Made by a program: the position numbers and the translations under genes. The notes under the pieces were generated by a model, which had not been told where the DNA came from, ran no database searches, and saw nothing but the letters and a program-made list of their open reading frames with translations. Below, piece after piece: positions 12,771-24,180 of a stretch of 64,000 nucleotides of DNA. Location: assembly GCA_963513935.1 (NCBI GenBank), contig OY740769.1, forward strand, positions 102,217,762-102,281,761, given 5' to 3'. Origin of the DNA: Aphrophora alni (lineage: Eukaryota; Arthropoda; Insecta; Hemiptera; Aphrophoridae). The number at the start of each line of letters is the position of its first letter. Position 1 is the first letter of the stretch.

Positions 12771-13319
12771 ATTTACATTACAAATATAACAACACTATGA
12801 TTTTTTTTATCCTCAATAATAATACTCTTTCTTTTGTAATAATTTTAGGGCGTTGTGTTTTAAAAATAAGTTTTAAATGTGCTAAACAGATCTAGTGTTC
12901 AAAAAGTCATTGCGTTGTTGGGTGAATCCCAAATACTATGTATTTACGTAACAATAATGTATGGAATCATTTTTGTAAAAATTTGAACAGGTACGTAATG
13001 TGTTTTTGTGTGTTTACAAACAGCTTTCATTACTATACCAATGCTTCGTTGAGAGTAAAATATCAATAATGTTTCTTTGTTTGAATTTACTACATTTTTG
13101 TTATTTTATAACTGTCTAAATAATTATAAACCGTGTTGTTATTAGTCACTAATTTTCACGTTATTTAAATTTGTTTGCACTTGTTTATTTAAGTTTTCCA
13201 ATGATAATTACATTATTCAATCTGTTTATTATTATTATTTTACAAACACAACTGTATATAAATTATTTATGCTTCTATTTTGTACCTAAATCAGTATCTG
13301 GAGGACAATTGTTACATAA

Positions 13320-14440
13320 GGGGGTCACTGCGCCCTATCCTTCCTAATGTTAACATATTATGTTCTTTTTTCTCAAAAATGGCTGAAGATAACTTGTTAG
13401 AATTTTTTTTATTATTCAAAGTAGCTCTTTGGACATAACTGGAAACTATATATGTATATATCTAACATAATGTTTAGATTTATGGTAAATTTTTTTAAAT
13501 ATCACAAAAAATATTATTTTTTTATGAAGAAACTTTATATATATATACCTACCTATTAGGTTAATAACAAATATTATTATTTCAACCACAAGAGTTCTCC
13601 CCCTGAACAATTAAAAAAAAAATCAATCAGATATCTTATTCCTTTCCTGAGAAAAAGGTACATAAGCTTTAAAAAAAATAACTTTCGGAAAACGGTGAAA
13701 AACTAAAATAAGAACATAAATTGAAAGTAAACTCTTATAAGAATGGCATTTTTACATTTAAAACATCTCAGAAGCAAATGAGGGGTTATCTGCTTCTTCC
13801 ACTTCATATTAATCAAGTCACCTCTTCAATATATGTTGGGATTGTTTTATCTTCCTTTGAACCTCATCATGACACTTGTTCGCTTTCGCGATGCGCCTAC
13901 GGTCCAGCTTCCACATGCCCTGAAGAAGCTGCTTTTCTGGCCTAAGATTGCCCATTTCAAACAACTTACACTTTCCAATGTTGCCTTCATTGAACTAGGT
14001 AACTGCTTCACAGACTCCAAATTTCAGAGTGTTTAGTCTTTCAAATGTGTTTTGGTGTCAAAGTCCAGATCACATTGTTTAGCGACTCATTAACATTTTG
14101 AGTCTTACCTTTCAAACATGTTTCTAGTAGATGTGGATCTGGAAGGGTTTGATATGTTGCATTATACCTTCAGGAAGATTGAAGTGTTTAGTGTGATCAT
14201 AGGCTTCATTCTTTTCTCTCCCAAACAAAAGCCTGACCCCTCAATACCCACTGTGCTGTGCAATTTATGCGAAAACTGAAACTCGTCAAATAAAAGTATT
14301 TTTTAAAATCATTTCCTGTTAACGTAGAAACATAAATTTATACATCATTTTAAAGAGGACTACATCATCATTCTGTACTATAATTAATGCTAATAAGAAA
14401 AAAGGATTTTTTTTTCTCGATATTTTGCGCAGTGACCCCC
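13320..14440 (-). mobile_element. Decayed TIR DNA transposon
   Basis: The perfect 14-bp inverted termini GGGGGTCACTGCGC (13320-13333) and GCGCAGTGACCCCC (14427-14440) enclose 1.1 kb. The interior carries a broken transposase-like reading frame on the minus strand. No convincing target-site duplication was found outside the termini, so the superfamily cannot be fixed from the ends. The termini could extend a few bases further in degenerate form. Confidence 0.6.
13820..14270 (-). pseudogene. Broken Mutator-like transposase domain remnant
   Basis: The minus strand translates in one frame to a CLKGKTQNVNESLNNVIW motif followed by PKH and a stop. In a second frame it reads KFGVCEAV, a stop, FNEGNIGKCKL, MGNLRPEK and a basic KLDRRRIAKAN stretch. 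The motif order (QNxNESLN, IW, PK, a V..AV..FN.GN block, then a D-x-x-R-I-x-A helix) resembles the Mutator-like transposase domain found in many uncharacterised arthropod proteins; this assignment is from memory of the family. At least two stops and one frameshift make it a pseudogene. It sits inside the terminal inverted repeats at 13320 and 14440, which it presumably once mobilised. Confidence 0.5.
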
Positions 14441-14669
14441 AAGTGTATCTACAGTTATTAAACACCTTACATAAAGTACGTTCTATATATTTTTTCTTGA
14501 ACCTTTAGGCCTAATTTTATAATTATGTTTCGTGAACGATTAGTAAATCTTTTGTTATTGACTTTTGTGGTGTTTATTTGTTAACAATAAATAAGCTACA
14601 AATATTTTTAGATAAGTTTACAATTTTGTTTTTATTTACCTAATCAACACAATTAAAATAACTGAACAT

Positions 14670-15385
14670 ATACCACATATTTGTGTCTCATATACAATTC
14701 AAAAGGAATGCGAAACTAACGATTTCTTTATCAAAACTATTCGAAACTAAAGTAAAGGAACTAATTCAAGTAATAAAAATTCAATTTTATTTTGCTATTA
14801 TGAAATTAGCCCAACCCTTTTGTCTCATATAAAACTCGTTAGGAATGCGAAACTAACGTATCTTTGTCAGAACTATTCGAAACTAACGTGAAGGAACTGA
14901 TTCACATTATATAAAATAAATTTTAAATTTTGGTTGGGCTTGTGTGAAGTTGGCCCAATCCTAATTAACATTAGTTTTAGTCGACTTCCAAAGCGAAACT
15001 AACGTTTAATTTAACAAAACTTACTGAAACTAACGATTGGTGTGGTTTTAATTTGTTTCCGTGCAATTCTCAAAAAGCGTGAAGTTAGCCCAACCCTTTT
15101 GTCTCATATAAAACTAGTTAGGAATGCGAAACTAACGATTTATTTGTCAGAACTATTCGAAACTGTCGTTAGGGAACTGATTCACGTAATAAAAAAAATA
15201 ATTTTTAATTTTGGTTGGGCTCGTGTGAAGTTGGCCCAACCATAATTAACATCCGTTTTAGACGACTACCAAGGCGAAACTAACGTTTAATTTAGGAGAA
15301 CTAACCGACTCTAACGAAAAACTAACGATTGGCACTATTTTGACGCGGTTGGGCTACCATTGTTGGGCCAACTTCACAGACATGA
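14670..15385. repeat. 279-bp tandem repeat, about 2.5 units, with iterated CGAAACTAACG
   Basis: AGCCCAACCCTTTTGTCTCA occurs at 14808 and again at 15087, giving a 279-bp period, with a partial diverged unit to the left. Each unit holds several copies of CGAAACTAACG in two pairs with about 30-bp spacing (14848 and 14878; 14994 and 15025; 15127 and 15158; 15275 onward). It also holds an imperfect palindrome around GGTTGGGCTCGTGTGAAG and TTGGCCCAACC (near 15220). No coding sequence runs through it. Confidence 0.85.
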
Positions 15386-17539
15386 GAGAGTACTAGAACC
15401 TGTGTAACAACAGTTTTACCTTATTCCTTGATCTACCAAATAGTTAAACGTTTCCCAGAAAGCTCAAGAAACCAACTTTGTGGCATCAACCTGTTTCGAT
15501 TTAATTCAAATTGAGTAATTCCTAATACACAAATTATGTTATTGTCAAAACCAATAGAACATAAAGTAAATCAAAATAACTTTATTTGCTTTAACTATAT
15601 TTTTGTGTCTGAGAGAAAAAGTGTGTAAATTGTTTCGTTTTAAAAGTTCTCACAATAGAAACTGAATCAAAGCTTGCAGTCCATGTAGAAGACTACAAAA
15701 CAATAATGCGTTAGTTCTGATAATTGCCCGAACATGTGATCCTGGTTTTTATCTCTGGTTTATCTGATCCCAATGAATTATTCAGACTGTAACTCTATAA
15801 GTTGTTCTTTTTTTTTTTCAAAGCAAAAAATGTCACTCTGATAAGGCAAAGACGAGTGCAACTACTGTAAGCATATTTTATTCTAGTATCAGGAAGACGA
15901 GAAGAAATTTTATTACTCGTACTTTTTTTTCGTTTTAGACAACATTATTATGCAATTAGTACAGTTGAATTAGACTTTGAAACCAAAACTGTTCTAAACA
16001 TTTTGTATGCAGCTCTTGATCTTTGTTTAGAGGTTAGAAAACAGTTTAAGTTCAATAGAATGTGTTTGGCTAGTCGGCCCGAATGTAGTACTTGAACATT
16101 ATCTATTTAATGAGTTAATAATGTAAAAATATACTACAAACTTTCTGATTTATCTATCACTAAAACGAAATAAAAACCAACCCAAACTATTCCTCTTTGT
16201 GGTGACACACAGCAGTGGAGACTATTAGCACGCTTACAATCTTTTGAATGGTTTTTAATATTTTTTCTTGTTGGTTAAAGGCGAAAAATCTATCAGTAAT
16301 CATCGTCTTATACATAAAAAGGAAGAAAATAACATAAAATGAAAATTTCTAAACCCTCGAATACTCTAATAGCGTCATGTTAGTAAAATAAGATTTTATC
16401 AAGAGACCTGACAGGAAAGATAAAAGAGAAAGATATAACCCAAGACTAAAAGAAAAAGGTGTATATCCAGCTAGGTCTCTCGGGATTGCCACGCCCGTAC
16501 TCACTATAGGTAAGATTTTTTCCTTGAGGGTGTAACGGATTGAAGAAGAATTTTACCTCTAAGAAAATGTCAGTTCGTTGGTTGTCAATCAAAAAGTGAA
16601 AGTGATTGATGGGCGCCTCTTTAAAAAAATAATAAATCTATGTATGTGTATTTATATCGGATATAAACTGACTTAACTTGTGCCATAAACGGGTCCATGG
16701 CGTCAATAGTATTTGATTAATAAGGTTTTAATAAAGGTTGTCATAGATCTATTTTCTCTTTGCTAATTTTACCTCAATCATATTGTTATTTACTTAAGAT
16801 TTTACAAACACGTTAGATACAAACACTAAAATTTAAATAAAAAATCAAATTCGTTTTTTGAGAAATTACTTATTTTATAACTGTCCAACGGTTAATATTA
16901 TTATTTTGTTTTACACCCAGGTTTTGGGATAAACGACCAATACATTTTGTTTTGGTGTTTAGAAGCTACAGTTGAACAAATTTGATCAAAATCGTTAGAG
17001 AGGATTTTGATAAAATGGTAATTTTATTATTTTTTCTTTAGCAGCTAACCCAAGATTTTGAGATTTTTACTATATGAATGTTGGGCAGACGACGGACATC
17101 ATTTCAAAACTACTTTTTTGCACTTCAAACCGGATATATACTCATAAATAGGTTTATCTATCACATAACATTCTCTATAATACGTAATTGTTAGAAAGTA
17201 TAAAAGGCTACCTCAGGAAACTAAGTTTTCATAACAGGTCGCGCTCAATTTAAGATCCAAATATTGATTTTGTTCTTATAAGTTATGAAGACGGTTGATA
17301 AATGCATTTTCTAGTTTGGAAAATAAAAGATAATTGTCTTAAAATTTAAAACATCAAATGCATAGTTAAAATAAAAACGGACTATCTTTCTTCTCTTAAA
17401 AAAACATAATTTGTTAAAACTATGTTTTTATTGGGATCTACCTGATCTCACCCCACACAAAATTCCACCCTCTCTTGTTTACTTGCTAAGTAGCCTATAG
17501 TTTGAATTATTTTAAAGTATACATTAAGTGTGGTAATCA
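15386..17539. other. Intergenic DNA with family B and C repeats
   Basis: A full-length-looking family B copy occupies about 16300-16510 and ends CTCGGGATTGCCACGCCCG. A family C fragment follows at about 16560-16640 (AATGTCAGTTCG, AAAAAGTGAAAGTGA). The rest has no recognised gene. Confidence 0.5.
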
Positions 17540-18130
17540 TCCTCCGTTCTTTGACTATAATCTTCGTGATTCTTAGCGTTACGAAACCGAAACGTGTTTT
17601 ACGGACATGGGTGCTGTTGTCGTCGCCTATTATTGTACGTGACCATAAAAATTAATATAGGAACATCGAAATTGATGTAGGCGAGAGGACTATAGTGTAA
17701 TAATATAAAACCGTATAGAATTACTATAAATTTTAATCGCGGCCATTTTAAATGGATTTATGTACAATTTATAACACACATAAATAGATAAAAATCTAGA
17801 GATTTCAATTCAACATCTAATGTCACCAACCACACGAATCTACGTTGGCAAATAACGAAATTGCTGTAAAAATTGTAATTTCAAACCCTGACATCGTTTT
17901 TAAAATGTGATATTCTTAGTAACAAGATTTGGCAGGTCCGATTCGTGAACGTAGCGAGTCAAAACTTCTTCAGATCCACTAGTCCCGTTAGAGCCGAGAC
18001 ACTGATACGAACGACGCGAATGGAGACTTTAGATACAAATCTACGACGCTTGTAGACGAAAACCTGTGTAACAACTGTTTTTAAAAAACTTACCCTTTTG
18101 GGCTAAATATGAATAAAAATCTACGAGGCC
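17540..18130 (-). repeat. Interspersed repeat family A, copy 1
   Basis: This segment shares its order of landmarks with 33.64-34.31 kb: a GTTGTCGTCG block, GGCCATTTT, GTAGCGAGT, and AACCTGTGTAACAACTG followed by AAACTTACCC. In reverse complement it matches 30.85-31.26 kb and 39.09-39.64 kb. No long ORF is present. It looks like a several-hundred-bp non-autonomous transposable element. Confidence 0.55.
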
Positions 18131-18754
18131 CAAGAATACAACCTTTGGGCAATACATTTTTAAAAGATGTCAACTTGTTTTTATTTTGTTTTTCACTTGC
18201 AATTATTTAATAGAAAATGAAACTACCAGAATATTAAACTCAATCGAAAATTATAACAATATTTGCTTTTCTTCTTCTTCTCGAATAAGTTTGACTTCCA
18301 CTCACTTAAAACACTTAATTTTCAAAAACTATTGAAATGTATAAATGTATTTAACTATCGTGAACTTTATTCATTCGCCCTTAGCAGTGTACTCGAAGCT
18401 CTGATATTTAAATAGTTTGGTGCATCTTTAGAAATAGAAAAAAGATATTGCTCTCCATTAAAATTAATTTGAAAGAAACGATTAGTCGATTCAATTAACC
18501 TCCGAATGATGATGACTGTCGATATTTAGATAATAGGGGAAGGGGAAACTTCTTCCACTAACGGTTATGACCTTTGTACTTAAAGTCTAGAAGTTAGATT
18601 ATGAGGTCACGGAACTAAGTTATAAAGCTCTTTAGGCGACTCAGTCTTGTTGTAGTTTGAGTTTTCGTAAATACACAAGATGTAGTTTCCGTGGACTATA
18701 TTATATCTGCCTCTATGTGGACAGTTCATATTTGTTAGTTTGAGAAAATATTTA

Positions 18755-19078
18755 GGCAAACATAGCAAACATTGAAACTAATTAATTACATAAACGTTAC
18801 AAACATTGTAACCAATAATCACTAATTAATTAATAAACGTTGGACATTTAAACCAATAATCAGTAATTAATTACATAAATGTTAGAAACATTGTAACCAA
18901 TAATCACTAATTAATAAACGTTGGACATTTAAACCAATAATCAGTAATTAATTACATAAATGTTAGAAACATTTAAACAAATAATCAGTAATTAATTAAA
19001 ATAAACGTTGGATACATATAAACTAATAATCAGTAATTAATTACATAAATGTTAGAAACATTGTAACCAATAATAGGT
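18755..19078. repeat. AT-rich minisatellite, about 45-bp units alternating in two forms
   Basis: The unit core is CAATAATCAGTAATTAATTA followed by CATAAATGTTAGAAACATT, alternating with a form containing TAATAAACGTTGGACATTTA. About seven units are visible. No coding potential was seen. Confidence 0.85.
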
Positions 19079-19094
19079 TACTATTAAGTTGATC

Positions 19095-19330
19095 ATTTTT
19101 CGTAAATTGGGTCCTTATAACACTTTCCATTTTATTTTTTTATTTTTAACACTTTTTTATTTTTTACCGTTAAAATGAATAATTTTGTACAAAACACAAA
19201 ATTGAAGCTAGACAGAAAACTAAGCATTTTTGGAAATATGAGCATGTAAACTTTTTCCTTGATTTTGATGTGTCGAATAAGCTCATGAAGTTTTGGGAAC
19301 ATCCTGTACATATACTACTTACTACGTATA
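19095..19330 (+). repeat. Interspersed repeat shared with 50.52-50.76 kb
   Basis: Shared phrases in the same order at both loci are AAATTGGGTC, CGTTAAAATGAAT, AGAAAACTAAGCATTTT, TTGATTTTGATGT, GAATAAGCT and GGAAACATCCTGTACATATA-like text. The two copies are diverged by substitutions and small indels. The antisense ORF at 19170-19379 is a by-product. Confidence 0.75.
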
Positions 19331-21179
19331 TATGGTAAGATACTGATTCTTTTAATTTAAAAATAACAAAAACAGACAAGTTTTAAAAAAAAACTGGTTT
19401 TTCGTGTAGCTCGACATCCAGTCGTCTCAACTTATTCGCGTTGGTTTTAATCAATTTATTTATTTATTTATTTTATTTATTATATATATTTAGTATATAT
19501 ATATATATTATATATTTATTTTATTTATTTATTTATTTGTCTCAGTAGGTCACTTTGGACATTTCTCAAATACTTCCATTGATAGCACACTAAGTGCTCT
19601 GTTACTTACAAATTTACCGTTTCAAACATCCCTTCAATTTACAGTATATGTTTAGTATTTTGTCTAGGGGAGGACACTGCGACCAAAACATGTAAGGTTA
19701 GCGAAGAATAATGAATGAATTTATTTTATTTTTATAATTTTGCTTTACAAACAAAACTCAGAAAATAATCAGAATAAAAATATAAAAACATAAATAAACA
19801 ATGTTTTACTTGGAAACAAGACTAAATCTAAGTACAAACTAAAATAAATAACATCCTTAGATACGCAATAGGGGAGAAAGTAATATCTTTAAGTCAAAAG
19901 ATCTGTAGTGTCCCAGTTTAAGTGCCTATAATAAATAGTCATTAAAAGGAGGGAAGTGGTAACCAATCAGCACTCATCGGCCAAAAATTGTTTGGTTTCA
20001 AAAAAACAACCAGTTTCTTGACATTAAGTACAAAACCGTAATTAAAAACAATGAACATTATAGGGACAACCATTTTCAAAATTTAGGAACTAACAAAAAA
20101 AAAAAACTTAATTTCTAACTAAAATAAATCATCGTAAAATATCAAACGTAAATTTACACGCTTAAAGATTTATAGTAAGAAAATTAATCACAAAGTGTAT
20201 TTAAATGTACCTAATTCATAGTTTTGTTTGTTCTTTTAAATTTGAAACTATTTAAAAGCTTGCAAAAGTGTAGGTAGGAGTACAATTTCATAAAATTTGT
20301 TAGGTTAGGTTTTAGTACATATATGTTAATTCCTGTCTTTAGACCTGCTTTACCAAAGTAATCATCGCTTTTATATTCAAAATTTCTAAGAAAGTTTGGG
20401 TATAATATTCTGCCAGCCCTAAGCATTGTCTTATTATTTATATTTGTAGCCCCGTTTCGGTGTTCCTCCTTTGAGAACTACCTTATAGTACTGCATTCGT
20501 CCGTTAAGGACTCTTCTATATTATATACAGTAACATTACCAAGTCCTCTACCACCAAGATCCGCCTCCTGTGTTATTTGTTTTGATGAATTTACTAACTT
20601 ATTTTCGTCTAAATAAAAATAACAAGTGTGGCGGAACCTGGTGAGACCTCAAAACGTATATATCTGCAAAAACTGGGTTTCGTATTTTTGACATATCACA
20701 ACTTTCTCTACACTACGAGAGAAAGCAAAACTCATTTTAAAAGGGTTTAAAATAACACTTGTCATAGTCGGAAAACAATTAGACACCAAAAATAAATACA
20801 AAAATCGTATTTATATTTATTAGTGTTGACCAGCTGCTAAAATGATGAAACAGGATTACTAACATACATTCACCCACTCGTGTTCGAACCCATTTATTTA
20901 TTTAGCTGCCGCAAGACAAGTTACGATACGACAAAGAACAAATTATGAACCCGTAGGCCCGACTATTGCCCAAACTAATGGAAGGCCCATTGTGTATGAG
21001 AAGTGTAGGAAAACATATTTGTGTATTCAACATCGGACACTGGTTAGTGAAAGCTAGTCGGCCATACCTGAATAACGGCGAACATTTGGAGGTTATGAAA
21101 TGCAACGAGGTGTGTTCTGAAGAATTTTACACCAGTTATTTTGTTGGATAGCTGACTTTTTTTTTAATATAAAGGAATA
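19331..21179. other. Intergenic DNA with (TTTA)n tract
   Basis: A TTTA/TA-rich microsatellite lies at about 19455-19540. Short ORFs at 20211-20426 (minus) and 20902-21151 (both strands) have no recognised domain. No gene can be supported. Confidence 0.4.
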
Positions 21180-21835
21180 GATGCTGAGCATATTAATTAT
21201 TACTTTTAAGTGCAAAAACATTTCATAAACTTGTTCATACATCTGTTGTTAAGTGAAAAATCATATCACAAATTTGTTTAGATATCTATTTTTAATTTGA
21301 AAAACATTCCAAAAACCTGTTCAGACATCTATTATAAAAAATAAAGTGAAAAAAACATTGCACAAACTTGTTCACATATCTATTATTAGGTGAAAAATCA
21401 TTTCACAAAACTCGTTCAGACATCTATTGGTGAAAAAAACATTGCAAAATAATGCGAAAAAATTGCACAAACTTTGTCAGACATTTGTTGTTAAGTGAAA
21501 AATAGTTTTACAAACATGTTCCCACATCTATTTTTTAGTGCGAAAACATTGCACAGATTTGGCGGACATCTATTGTTAAGGGGAAACACATTGCACAAAC
21601 TTGTTCACACATCTGTTGTTAAGTGAAAAATCATTTCACAAATTTGTGCAGACATCTATTGTTAAGTGCAAAAATATTGCACAAACGTCTGCAGACATCT
21701 ATTGTTAAGTGCAAAAATATTGCACATACTTGTTCATACATCTATTTTTAAGTGCAAAAACATTGCACAAACGTCTGAAGACATCTATTGTTAAGTGCAA
21801 ATACATTGCTCAAACTTATGCATACATCTAGCCAC
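21180..21835. repeat. 43-bp minisatellite, about 14 units
   Basis: The unit contains ACATTGCACAAACTTGTTCA, GACATCTATT and GTTAAGTGAAAA. Successive GTTAAGTG cores fall about 43-44 bp apart (21574, 21618, 21661, 21704 and so on). The same ATTGCACAAAC phrase occurs once in family C repeats at 7.56 and 42.11 kb, and the array runs directly into a family C-like flank (TAATGTCAGTCAAAAAGTGA), so the array probably grew inside that element. Confidence 0.85.
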
Positions 21836-22620
21836 AAAATCAGACAAAAGTACTAGTCATTAATAATGTCAGTCAAAAAGTGAATATTACCTTGGATTAT
21901 GTCGTAGATTTTTAAGCAAGTGTTTACAGCATGAAGTATAAACTTTCCCTAATCGTAAATCCTAACACATGAGACAGTTAGTGCAATGTTTTAAACTTTA
22001 GTATCTTCTCACACATAGAACGAAATAACAGTCTCTTCCATTTAACCTCAAAAATTATAAAATAAATTTAACCATACGTATCAAATCAAACATATAATAA
22101 TTACAGAATATAAAATATCAATTACAAAACTATTTAAACAAATAAATATCAAAGAGGGCCTTGTGTTTCATTTTCTTTTTCTTGAATGACAACTACAAAC
22201 TGACATTTTTGGAGAATGTTTTTATTTGCTGTTTATTTGGTTTTATGGATGTGTGTTTATTTTTAAATATGTTTTTTCTTGTTTTTATACCTTTTGTTTC
22301 TTTGTCAATTCGTGTGCATAACTCTGTTTTTTTTTTTAATTTCACAAAATAAAACACTGCAAAAATTACCAATTTGTATGAATTAATTTAGAAAAACAAC
22401 AATACAACATAATTTTTAGAGCAAAAAGCTTTTATTTTATAGGCTACTGCAAAAGTTAGACTACAATAAGTCTTTGTTTATTAAACATTTACGATTGATA
22501 CACGTATAAAACAACTAAATATATATAAAATAGAATGTTGGTTATAAGTTATAGCTTATATTACTTGGTTACATATTACAAAATGATTGGTCAAAAAATA
22601 AAGTGTTTTTAGTTTTCATA
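21836..22620. other. Intergenic DNA
   Basis: The start (to about 21890) is family C-like flank. The 63-codon ORF at 22161-22352 is phenylalanine-rich from a T-rich stretch and has no domain. Nothing else was recognised. Confidence 0.4.
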
Positions 22621-23000
22621 GCCGATTCATAGGTAGAACCAAAGAACCTTATTATTTCACGCGCGTGTCTGTCTGCCAGTCTACACAGACAAATCGACAA
22701 ATTGACAACACGACAAATCCTATATATTTCATTAATTCATATTTATTTCATTGTATTCATAATCTTTGTAATATCCCCATACAGGAAAAATGTAGCAGTG
22801 ACAAAAAATAACCTTGGACAAAAACTATGATAGTTATGGGATAAAGCTATAGAGTTGAAAAAACTTTGTTTTGAAATTTTATACGTGGGGTATTAATTAA
22901 AACTAGAAGTTATTCTATTTACGAAAATCTATGTTTATTCGAAGAAAAATGAATATGTTGGCGCTAGGCCAAATTTAAAGTGTCAAATTCATCTCTAATT
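22621..23000 (+). repeat. Direct interspersed repeat, copy 1
   Basis: It shares in order with 23225-23620: GCGTGTCTGTCT, TACACAGA, GACAAATCCTATATATTTC-like text, TCTTTGTAATAT, and TGTTGGCGCTAGG near the right end. The identity is moderate, so the duplication is old or represents two insertions of one family. Confidence 0.65.
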
Positions 23001-23224
23001 TTAACACGGTTTCACTTACAAATCTGAAAAAAAAAATGGATTTGAAATTAAATTGCAGTGCGAGATCATATGGTTTCTTGTATGACGAATAAGACTTAAT
23101 TTAACCACATAAGTGGAAATGCGTAACGTGTAAGTTTTAATAACAGTTTTTGTGACATGTGAGATAAACAAACAATTCAATAGCCAATAAAACACGGATT
23201 TCATTTTCATTGATTTCTCTTTAT

Positions 23225-23620
23225 TAAGGTTCGTAGGTAAAACAATGGATCCTGATAATTTTGCAAGCGTGTCTGTCTATAAGTCGCATCCCATTTACAC
23301 AGATAAGACAAAACGATAAATCCTGTATATTTCAAATTTGGCATTTATATTCTTTGTAATATGTATATTTAAATATAGCGACAAATTAACTTGGCGGCAA
23401 AATCTTTATTTTTTAAAGAGTTGTTTATAAAATATGAACAGTTGAATTATTTATTTTTGGAAATATTATGTGTAATTTATCAAATAAAATTATGTTTTTT
23501 GATTAGGAATAGCCTATGTATGTTTATTTGATGATGAAATTAATATCATGGCGCTAGGGTAAAATAAAAGTGTGAGATATTATGTCCCTCCCCCAACGTG
23601 ATAATACACTGGGGAAGGGG
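23225..23620 (+). repeat. Direct interspersed repeat, copy 2
   Basis: This is the second copy of the family at 22621-23000, in the same orientation and about 600 bp away. It ends with ATCATGGCGCTAGGG followed by AAAGTGTGAGA. Confidence 0.65.
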
Positions 23621-23699
23621 AATATATAAACAAATTATAATTGAAGCATAGTGCGTGAAGCTAACCGACAATCTACCAAACAAACCAATGTGTAAAAAA

Positions 23700-24180
23700 A
23701 GGTTTCCGTTAAAATAGTATCAAAATTTCGTTACTTTAAAGATTGAAATTTTTTTGTTAAATTTCCACAAAGACTGATCACAAGGTCTCTCTCTCTCTAA
23801 ACATATAAAAGAGGTAACAACAGGTTGTTCACCCCGATAAACCATTAGGTAACCACACCGACGGCAACCCTGATTAACTAGTTTATTCGTGTAGGTCCCT
23901 AAAATCATAGTGTTTTCATTCTTTGTGTTTGAATAGTTCTTGGACTTGTTTTTGGTATCTAGTAACTGATTTGACTGCTCAGCTAGCTATAGCCCTGGGT
24001 TACTTTTAAAGATTATTAGTTTTAGGATGGGTTTCAAACATGGCCGTAGGCTATCAGGGTTTATTGATGTTTTTACATTTCTCATGTTCTAGATTTATCA
24101 CTTGATAACGGTAGTTGATTCATACTTTCGAAACGTCGTATGGTAATTTGTACAAATACAAATGATGGTAAATGTTCGCT
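23700..24180 (+). mobile_element. PLE-like 3' region fragment
   Basis: CAGGTTGTTCACCCCGATAA resembles the GTTGTTTACCCCGATA segment downstream of the GIY-YIG remnant at 53.5 kb. The fragment ends in TCACTTGATAACGGTAGTTG followed by ACTTTCGAAACGTCGTA, the same tail type seen near 9.05 and 52.25 kb. No endonuclease codons remain. The assignment rests on resemblance between loci in this window. Confidence 0.45.

Noticed and set aside
20211..20640. Possible minus-strand exon cluster with GGCGGATCTTGG text
   Set aside because: Frames are broken by stops and no protein family was recognised.
21180..21835. CRISPR-like regularly spaced repeat
   Set aside because: Units are contiguous with no unique spacers, diverge gradually, and the context is eukaryotic.
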